From NCBI GenBank assembly GCA_963930655.1, contig OZ005611.1, forward strand, positions 22,803,001 to 22,867,000: a DNA stretch of 64,000 nucleotides, read 5' to 3'. The position numbers were made by a program, and so were the translations under genes. Below are positions 56,574 to 64,000 of the stretch, piece by piece. This DNA comes from Myrica gale. Lineage: Eukaryota > Streptophyta > Magnoliopsida > Fagales > Myricaceae. The notes under the pieces were generated by a model. That model made no database searches, had not been told where the DNA came from, and saw nothing but the letters and a program-made list of their open reading frames with translations. The first letter of the stretch is position 1; every line of letters starts with the position of its first letter.

Positions 56574-56820
56574 TCATGGTATAGTCAGGATCCATCTTGC
56601 TGCAAGTCCGATGTATGGTAATGTGATGCTTTTATGCTACTTTCCAGCAGTGTACAAAAACTGACTTCTTTGGTAGAAATCTGAAAGAAAGAAAGAATTA
56701 TTCAGTAGGTGGCGAAATGTGAAGCTTTTTGGACATTTTGAGGCTCCCTTTCGATTAACTGCATAGCGTAAGACTATATGCAAGATTGCAAGGTCTAAGT
56801 GTAGCATCAGTTTTACCCCC

Positions 56821-56965
56821 AAGGGTTTGGTGTGGTGGTAAGGTTTCGGCTTGGGTTCTAACATGTCCCAAGTTTGAGCCCCAACACCCCCATTATCGCC
56901 CTTGACTTACCTGCTCCCTGGGTTGTGGGGTCGGTCCAGGGAGCCGGGGTTTGTACTTCAGTGTT
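56821..56965 (+). mobile_element. SINE-like sequence
   Basis: GGTGTGGTGGTAAGG and AAGTTTGAGCCCC, about 35 bp apart, are arranged like the A and B boxes of a tRNA-derived SINE. A GC-rich tail (GTTGTGGGGTCGGTCCAGGG) follows, as in plant SINEs. Flanking duplications were not identified. Confidence 0.45.
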
Positions 56966-59900
56966 GGACCAAAATGGTCCGACTTTGGAGGATTTTCTCG
57001 ACATCAAAAAAAGTGTAGCAGCAGTAGGACCTTGTGTATAAACTTATGTAGCTAATTGCTCTCCTCTGGATCTGAAGTTCCAATTGTAACCCAATCCTTA
57101 TGGCACTGGGGCATGAGTAGAAGTTAGAACCTTGTGTGCAACATGTACACAACAAGATCATCTGAGCTCGGCGGAGCACTTTAGGCGCCTGGTGCTTGCC
57201 TTTAGCTGTCCGAACCAGGACAAAGCCATTTAAGTGGTTCATGACGTTTCCCACTGAGGTTGAATCTCGTCTCCAAGAAGTGCTTCCCTTTCTCGCATTT
57301 TCTTCCTAAAATTGATTCTTTTCTTTGTCGGCATTTTCCTGAAGTTTCTGGTATAGGAGTTTTATTTTATAGTTTTGAGTAATAAGGAAAATCTATTGCA
57401 CCTGGCCTTTGTGCACTGGGCTTGGACGGATCTGGCTTATTTAAGATCATGTGGAGATTTAAAACAAGAAATCCTCAAGTGATCTATAAGAGATCAACCT
57501 AGATGTACTGAGCAGTTCAGGAACTCTAATAGAGTCTTTAATATATATCCATGCTATAAAGAGGTTCAAAGCTGGTGACCTGGTGTTACTGCTGCATGAA
57601 TGGGTTGCAAAACGAGAGTTTTTAATTTGGCTCAATGTCGAGCTAGCTAGCTATAGCTCGAATATATAAATTAATCTCCTAATAATTAGCAGTCTCTTCA
57701 GAAGCATCATTGATCTATACCTTGTCAGTTTTAAATTATAGTTGAAGGTCCCCCAATTAGTGCTTCAATAGCGTTAATATGTCCCCAACAGTCAGTGTGG
57801 CTAGCTGTGTTGCCAGAAGCGACCAGCAATAATAATCATGGGTTAATGGGCACCCATGTACAGTGGCGCTACAGATCTCAAACCTAATTAAGGATATATA
57901 TATATATATAGCAACACGAAAGTACGTACTGTTCCTGCAGTCACCACCACCCAAAACAAATTCGAACAGAGACCCAAACCCTCACTAGAAAAAGAAGACA
58001 CTAAAAACATCAACAATCCTCCATGCATTGCGGTACTGCTTAATTAGTGCTTGTTTATGCTCCTATTTAATTATTTCTTCTTCTTTTAAGGAAAGATCGT
58101 CATTGTCGTAGTCCCACGATGACGAGAATTTTTTTTTTTTGAAAAAAAAACTCCACTAGCTAGTACTGCAATTTCAAATTTCAAGTTGCTCTTTAAACAA
58201 GACAATTAATTAATATCTGATCTTCAATATTATTGAGATTAAACATTGAGGCTCTTGATTTATTAAGGGAGTATATATGATGGGACCAGCAATCCAGCAT
58301 TAATATATATATCTGGCAGAAACTTAATTAATTTAGCTTTTGTTATATATATATATATATATTAAAGGGACAGAATAACTTGAAAGTGTCGTTGCACGTG
58401 GAAGATAATGAAAATTAATGCCGGGAACCCTGCAAGTTGAGGTTATATAAATATTTCGACCCAGGGCTCTATGTTTTAATACTCTCTCGATCTGCCCACA
58501 TGATCAATATAGCGTATCTTGTAATATATAAACTTATAAACAACATACCATTACCCAAAAAAAAAAAGCTATGTGAGACTTATATATGTAATTGACAGCA
58601 TTTTCAGCCTACATTAATAAAGAAAATTAAGTAATGGACACACTAATCCCACATTATTCATTGGTAGTCGTACGTTTATTTAACAGTATGTGACTATATA
58701 GGGGGGGGGAGTATTTTGATGGTACTTGAAGTTATTAATTTCCTGCCTATAATTTTCTTAATTGATTTGCATATATGTTTTTTTTTCTGCTTTTTGTCAT
58801 TTATTTTCAACCTTAATGCATGTGACTTTGGAAAGTCCAATGTGGTGCTCATGATTGCCGTGTGATGATAATTAGTATCTATTATTCTATACCCTTTTAG
58901 ACGAATTGCTTTATTATACAAAATAAACACCAAGTGCGTCGATTACTGATGATCAAAAAGGTTCATCCGAGCAAAACTCCCAATATCTTCCTAAAAGGCA
59001 AAAGTATAGTGGGTGGCTCGGTTGATCAATATATAATCAGTGTCCTTAAAAAGGCGAATAGGGTTAATTAGAACCAAACTTCACAATCAGTATATGAAAT
59101 TAACTATATTGGATAGAATTGACACCGAGTCAGCCAATTGGTTGCGTGGGATATTGTCTGATCATTGGGCCTGCAATGAAAAGAGGGAAATTAATGCCTT
59201 AGATGACTTGATGAAAACGTGCCAAGAGTTAATAAGGGGAATTCTACTTAGAGTATATATATATAGCTTAGTTTCATTGGTCCCCAACTAATTAGATTCA
59301 TAGCATCTTCGAATTGCACAATCTTGTCACGGATTAAATGTGACTCAGAGTTATAACCAAAGATAATTTTTATAGAAGTAATGTTATGTAAAGATGAAAA
59401 TTGTCACGTGAGTGGATATATATATATATATATATATATAGTTAAGAGAAGGCATAAAATTACAATTTGACTGTTCAATTTTGATGTTTTCACTTTTGAA
59501 GAGTTTTAAACGAAATGTTGTTTTTCAGCTGTTTTGAAGTTTTTAATATTATTATGCTATTAAAGATTATTTATTTTTATATTAAGTGATTTTTAATTAC
59601 CCCAATTAATTTCACTCGATTTACAAGTAACCCCTACGGAGAGTGCAACATGTATTGTACTTAAATTATAATTTTCAAGTTGCTGATCATCAACAGATAT
59701 ACATCTTGTTAGTAGCCAATGATCATATATAATATACCAACTTCCACTTCAATACTGTTAATATTGCTTAACCATAAATCTTTACTTTAAAGCATTTAAT
59801 AAACTTGCCAAGATGTACACGTTCCACCAAATCCATCACTGAGTGGATTGGAAAGCACTGCACAACTTCAAGCAGGTCTTTGAGAAAAGGGAAGACAAAA

Positions 59901-60399
59901 TTAGGAAAATGAAAGGATAAGTACGAATATGCAAACCACCAACATAATTTATTTGTCCACTGATACTTAATTTTTGCTGCCAACACCATTGATTATATTT
60001 TGTATTCTTTTGAGATAGTATTTGGTCTCTTAGAAGAAGGAGTCGCTCAATCAAAGACAGTTCTCTGGGAATATTATACTATATGTCCGCGTGAAAGAAT
60101 GGGCACTATAACTAATAACTAGTGGTTGAGTTGAACAACATTAATATCAATGAAAAGGTTATCATGAATTTAAATTTTCCTCAGCATGTTCGGTCGTCCA
60201 CACGCAGACTGCATCGGATTGGTCATTAACGTACGTCCGATCACGTTTGTATTAGCGATGCATCGTCACGAGAGGAGTCCGATCAACAGATAGCATTAGA
60301 CGACCGATTGTACCTATTAATTACCGATCAGTCGCCTAAACAATGAATTCTGATCGCGTTCATAGCACCGATGTATCGTCAAAATAGAAGTCTGAATAG
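56966..60399. other. Intergenic, microsatellites, nothing gene-like
   Basis: AT-rich DNA with (TA)n runs at about 57894-57910, 58343-58362 and 59416-59440. Frames at 59040-59291 (plus) and 59768-59989 (minus) show no recognised domain. From 60190 to 60400 two diverged units share a CCGATCACGTT or CTGATCGCGTT start followed by CATCGTCA, period about 125 bp. Confidence 0.45.
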
Positions 60400-61271
60400 A
60401 CGTCATCTAACGTAATTGTCATATTTCTATCAATTTGATTTTTAAACATGGCATTCACCAATGTTTGATAGGTTTCACCGGCATTTTTCAGACCAAATGA
60501 CATGACTAGATTATAATAAATAGGGCTGAACAACTAAATTATCCGGTTCGGTTTTCGGATCGAAAATCCGGTAGGACCGGACCGGTTTTAATTTTAATTT
60601 TTTTTAAAAATTTTTTTTAGGTTAATTTCAAAGGGTGAAGTGCATATAAAAATGTATAATTTTAGTTTAGATTAAAATTAAACGTTTTAAGTTTATAATT
60701 TGTATTAAAAATTATAAAAAATATTTATATTAATAAATGCGGTCCGGACCATATTTAATAAAAAAGAAGACCGGATCGCATTTTAAAAACTAGGACCGGT
60801 TGTGTGTAGCCCTAATATTAAAGTCCCCTATCAGTTATAAAAAAAGATATTTTAATTTCCTGGTCTACAAGATGCATCTTTATTTGGTTATAGTCCGAAA
60901 AGGTATCCAGAAAAGAAAGGAACTCATGCTCAGCCGTCGAGTCAACTAGCATATCAATCCTAGACAATAGATAACTATCTTTCGAACAAGCTTTATTAAG
61001 ATCAGTAAAATCTACACACATTCGTCATTGTCCATTAAACTTAGGGACCAGTACCACATTAGCTAACCAATCAGGATAGGCTACTTATATTATAAATCCT
61101 ACCTCTATTAACTTGTCAACTTCTGCAGCTATCACTTCACTTCTTTCAGGTGCGCAGGTCCTTCGTCTCTGCCTTTACCTTCTGGCTGGTTCGACACTAA
61201 GTCAATGCATCATGACTAAAGGGTCCACCCTTTTCATATCTCTATGGGTCCACGAAAAAGACTTCATCTGC
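60400..61271 (-). pseudogene. Ty3-gypsy reverse transcriptase relic, split by a MITE
   Basis: Minus-strand translation gives the plant gypsy series in order: FSWTHRDM, RTCAPERSEVIAAEVDKLIE, YPDWLANVVLVPK, MCVDFTDLNKAC, SRIDMLVDSTA, SFLDTFSDYNQIKMH, FFITDRGL. After the insertion it continues NLVMSFGLKNAGETYQTLVN and MFKNQIDRNM. Four in-frame stops occur upstream of MCVDF alone, and the sequence fades before the YVDD-type catalytic motif. The order and spacing identify it clearly; it cannot be functional. Confidence 0.85.
60521..60814. mobile_element. 294-bp hAT-like MITE nested in gypsy RT
   Basis: The termini TAGGGCTGAAC and (reverse complement of right) TAGGGCTACAC match at 9 of 11 bases. 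The flanks ATAATAAA (60513-60520) and ATATTAAA (60815-60822) form an 8-bp target duplication with one mismatch. Removing the element rejoins ITDRGL to the conserved NLVMSFGLKNAG block. The subterminal CCGGTTCGG and GGACCGG motifs are inverted and the centre is AT-rich. Confidence 0.8.
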
Positions 61272-61599
61272 AGTTGCTTTGGCCTTGTTGTCCCCCTGGC
61301 CCATATCACCTCTCAGACGTTTTCTGTCTTGTCCACCATTTATTGAAGGTCGACGTTGTCAGAGTTGGTCTCCCCATGATGATCCGAACCGACTACCTTT
61401 CACCTTTATTTTCTATTTTTTCAGTTTGTCAGTCAGCAAATAGAAAATAATCATAATTTCTTATTTCAGTTTCTTTACTTGATAAAAGCATGAATGTCAA
61501 TTTCCTTTATAGACCTCCAATCACAGTGGTGCACATATTATATGGAATGAGCCTTAAGCTACGAGGTTTTGTTATAAGGGAAAATTTCTCCTCCATCAA
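61272..61599 (-). mobile_element. Relic repeat shared with 31775-32125
   Basis: This is the second copy of the repeat at 31775-32125, lying between the gypsy reverse-transcriptase relic and the OB-fold pseudogene. Its position suggests it is the upstream part of the same gypsy pol, now unreadable. Confidence 0.5.
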
Positions 61600-62876
61600 C
61601 CAAAAAAGAACATCGTTGATCTCTTCCTACGAAGCCAAACAGGAAGTTGAAGCCCGAGTCGATTTTTCACTTGGGAATTGGGATTAATCGCTAGCTGCGT
61701 AGAAGGTGAAGCACGCTCCCGCAATTCATCAAATACCTTTTCCGGTCGGGCAATTCATCTTACCCACGAAAAGTTTTTTTTTCATCACCTTTCTTTTCGA
61801 TATTGGCAGTTTTAAATTGAACGTGATAGCGATAGTACCAGAACCGCAGTCTGAATTGAATGTGCTTTCAACGATTCAGACGAGAAGTGTGAAAAGAAGG
61901 TGGACAATTGTATTTTCTTCTGTAAAGACCCCATTTTGACTGTAGAACGGCACTTGAGGTTTTGTGCATCGGTAACATTTAGAATTAGAATCTGATATAT
62001 AAAGTTGTGAACTTCAGCTGTAGATGCTCGTTTCCCATAAGTTCAGTGTGAGCGGTAAACCTAACGGCCTTTTTGCTTCATGTTGGCGGTTGGTATCTCC
62101 TACGATCAGAAATAGATGGGGATTCAACTTCATGAAAGGAAAAAAAAAAAACAGAGAGGGTTGGATGAATTAATAACAGGTGTTAATCTATGATGGTTGT
62201 ACTTCAAGCGTTTTTTTTTGGTTGGATTTGATCTTTATATTTCACATCCTTGAGCTTATTTAAACATACAGAGTTCTATGTCTCATGTGCTTTTAGATGC
62301 AACATTTGTTTGATAATTCACGTGTTTCACTATATGATTCCAGACTGCTGGATAGACTTCGCTTTATAAAAACTTAATACATTTTAAGGGTAGAAGTTTG
62401 TATTCGAAACGTTTCATCTATTTTGGATCCAGGAGCATGAAGGTTTGATGTTTTTTAAACCTTGATAGATTCTAAGTTCCTGTGTTCTGAACTTGGCTTC
62501 GTGTATGGATCTTATTGTATTTTATGTTGTGTCTGGGAGATGCACGTCGAATCTTAAGATTAGCGGACCATTGTGTTGCACATGTGTTCTCCTGGAAACA
62601 TCCGTGTATATGGGTTTTTTAGTTTCGAACTCTTGTTTTTCGGACTTATGCCATCTGTATACTTCTTTCATAGTATCAAGCTTTAGCTTTAACTTCTCGC
62701 TCAAAGCTGATGTCAAGATTACAAAGTTTGGAGGGGTTGTTGAGGACAGAACCGTACAGTGCTCATCATTACAGTCTTTGATCCACCTGCAGGAATTGCT
62801 TTTCTTAAAGGGTATATCATTTTGTTTCCCATCCTTACAGACTGTGAGGAGGTTCTGCATAAACTAGTGTGTTATC
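61600..62876 (+). pseudogene. Truncated copy of the OB-fold gene
   Basis: It aligns with the 5' flank of the functional gene (about 42990-43118), then jumps to intron 2 (from 43646) and runs to about 45205, where both diverge. Exons 1 and 2 are therefore deleted. Only exon 3 remains (62710-62811), with changes GGVVEDRT for GGVVEART and LFLK for LFSK. The acceptor before it is CTG instead of CAG (62707-62709), so it could not be spliced as in the parent. The 400-bp MITE of the parent is absent. Apparent open frames at 61706-61939 and 62493-62867 are by-products of this copy. Confidence 0.88.
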
Positions 62877-62892
62877 TGTCGGTAACCGCTAA

Positions 62893-62994
62893 CCGACAGA
62901 CTGTCTAACAGGGTCTCGTTATCTGCTCCAGCAGAGAGTCTAACAGGGTCTCGTTATCCCATTTCCTGTTAGACAGTCTGTCGGAGCCACCCCT
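62893..62994. repeat. Perfect 20-bp inverted repeat with internal direct repeat
   Basis: CCGACAGACTGTCTAACAGG at 62893-62912 and its exact reverse complement at 62975-62994 enclose 62 bp. The loop-side sequence GTCTAACAGGGTCTCGTTATC occurs in part twice (62903 and 62949), and a short GTCGGT/ACCGAC inverted pair lies just before it. The arms could form a stable hairpin in RNA or DNA. No coding frame is associated. Confidence 0.85.
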
Positions 62995-63555
62995 AACCCT
63001 ACGGTCCCGACCTATGACATAGGTAGGGTGCATGGTTGTCTGGAGCCGGCCGGCGCACGCATGATCTAGCTGCCCACTACGGCAGCAAGCTACAAACAGG
63101 GCCAAGGGCGTGGCTGGAGTACTAAGAAGTCAAATTCAAACAAAAACAAAGAACCAAAAACAGAGAGGCCATTGGCCGTGAACACCCCAAATTAATTACC
63201 TAATACACGCCTCGATTTTTAAGACCAGCTTGTTTATATCAGAGTGGAAGTTTTCCGATATATGCGTCCTACCTCCCTCCTAGATAGGTACGGCGCCACC
63301 ATTCCTAACTAAGAAAATGAAGACATTAATTAATGTGGAAAGAATAATTCGTCTCGTCTTATAGCCTGGGTACAATTAATTATTAGCACCTACACTAGAC
63401 ATTAATTACAATGTACCATTTGTAGGATGGGCAAAATCTAAGCCTAGCTAATTAACTCTTAACAACCATGCATATGTGATCTTCTGTAGGAGGCGTTTGG
63501 ACGTTTTCAAATTCTTGTGATTCAACAGGTTACTTCAAAGGTACCGACAACCTCA
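62995..63555. other. Intergenic, nothing recognised
   Basis: A GC-richer part with GGAGCCGGCCGGCGC near 63045 is followed by AT-rich DNA. No gene is seen. Confidence 0.4.
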
Positions 63556-63589
<34 letters not shown>

Positions 63590-63590
63590 T
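63556..63590. repeat. (AAT)n microsatellite
   Basis: About eleven consecutive AAT units in otherwise ordinary AT-rich DNA. Confidence 0.9.
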
Positions 63591-63883
63591 GGACTAAATA
63601 TAGAAATTTAAAAATCTATTAAAGAACATTACAAATTTTTAATAGGACCCAAGGGAGGAGGGAGGTTTTACACCCCCTGCATCCTCCCCTGACTGCAGTA
63701 TCGAATTTATGCATGAGAAAAAAAGAAGAGGAAAATTAATTTGAGACTATTAGCGGATTAACCCAAGTACATATAATATAGGACATAATCAGCATCTCAT
63801 AAATCACCATTAATTAACCTAAAGGTTTCGGACTTAATTAAAAAACTAGTTTCTGTAGTAGATGAACCTACGAGTGGTTCCCT

Positions 63884-63890
63884 TATAAAT
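63884..63890 (+). promoter_or_regulatory. Putative TATA box
   Basis: TATAAAT lies 48 bp upstream of the ATG at 63932, consistent with a very short 5' leader of 15-20 bases. Confidence 0.45.
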
Positions 63891-63931
63891 AGATGATGAT
63901 CTAGTGTCACAAAAATATACCAAACGAAAAA

Positions 63932-64000
63932 ATGGATTCTATGGGAAAGCAAACTACTGATCATATGATCAGCACCCTTAACGAAGTGGAAGAAGCAATC
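63932..64000 (+). CDS. 5' end of a gene cut by the window edge
   Basis: Twenty-three codons are open to the window end, starting MDSMGKQTTDHMISTLNEVE and then EAI. The start is supported by the TATAAAT box upstream, an A-rich leader and the hydrophilic composition of the product, which differs from translations of nearby intergenic DNA. Too little is present to name a family. Confidence 0.45.
   Translation, partial: MDSMGKQTTDHMISTLNEVEEAI

Noticed and set aside
59768-60054. Minus-strand frames with LLEVVQCFPIHS
   Set aside because: Two overlapping frames of similar length and no recognisable family; probably chance or very old debris.
61706-61939. Open frame with similarity to 43555-43857
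   Set aside because: Both lie in intron 2 sequence of the OB-fold gene and its copy. The shared peptide reflects duplicated intron, not a second gene.
62493-62867. 124-codon frame containing KITKFGGVVEDRT
   Set aside because: It is exon 3 of the OB-fold gene read through flanking intron in the truncated copy; the acceptor is mutated and the other exons are missing.

Overview
The window is nuclear DNA from a flowering plant, most likely a eudicot. It holds intron-containing genes with GT-AG splice sites, an AT-rich intergenic background, plant-specific families (flavonol synthase, a G-type lectin receptor kinase, the plant DIS3L2 homologue SOV) and plant-type repeats (SIRE-like Ty1-copia, Ty3-gypsy relics, tRNA-derived SINEs, hAT and other MITEs). 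I saw no rRNA, true tRNA, CRISPR array or bacterial-style operon.

Genes that I could join exon by exon: (1) a selenoprotein K-like small membrane protein, minus strand, 3504-6055; (2) a flavonol synthase-type 2-oxoglutarate dioxygenase, plus, 8464-11442, with intact iron and 2-oxoglutarate ligands; (3) a single-exon G-type lectin receptor-like kinase, minus, 21981-24581; (4) SOV/DIS3L2, a 3'-5' exoribonuclease, plus, 35579-41971; (5) an RPA1/MEIOB-like OB-fold protein, plus, 43247-48971; (6) a 94-residue membrane protein, minus, 49682-50747; (7) a small coiled-coil type protein, plus, 53807-56573, whose middle exons are unresolved; (8) the first 23 codons of a gene cut by the window end at 63932. 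These genes work in unrelated pathways (ER homeostasis, flavonoids, surface signalling, RNA decay, DNA binding) and I see no functional cluster.

Layout: 1-3.5 kb is nested repeat debris (a gypsy pol tail holding a hAT-like element with an exact 8-bp target duplication, LTR-like sequence, a 390-bp MITE). 3.5-11.4 kb holds the SelK-like gene and FLS, both with MITEs in intron 1. 11.4-21.4 kb is repeat-rich: direct repeats, SINEs, a duplicated copy of the receptor-kinase 3' flank, and a copia element with most of pol deleted. 21.4-24.7 kb is the receptor kinase. 24.7-35.2 kb is intergenic, with a decayed paralogous pair, tandem repeats and MITEs. 35.2-56.6 kb is the gene-dense core. 56.6-63.9 kb is intergenic, with a gypsy reverse-transcriptase relic split by a hAT MITE, a truncated pseudogene copy of the OB-fold gene, and a perfect 20-bp inverted repeat.

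The most informative signals are evolutionary. The OB-fold locus was copied about 17.7 kb downstream; the copy lost exons 1-2, carries a CAG-to-CTG change at a splice acceptor, and keeps an 'empty site' for a 400-bp MITE that sits in the functional gene. A second copy of that MITE lies inverted at 2.35 kb. A 1.3-kb element with roughly 210-bp terminal inverted repeats lies at 51.8-53.1 kb. I found no convincing new biological system.
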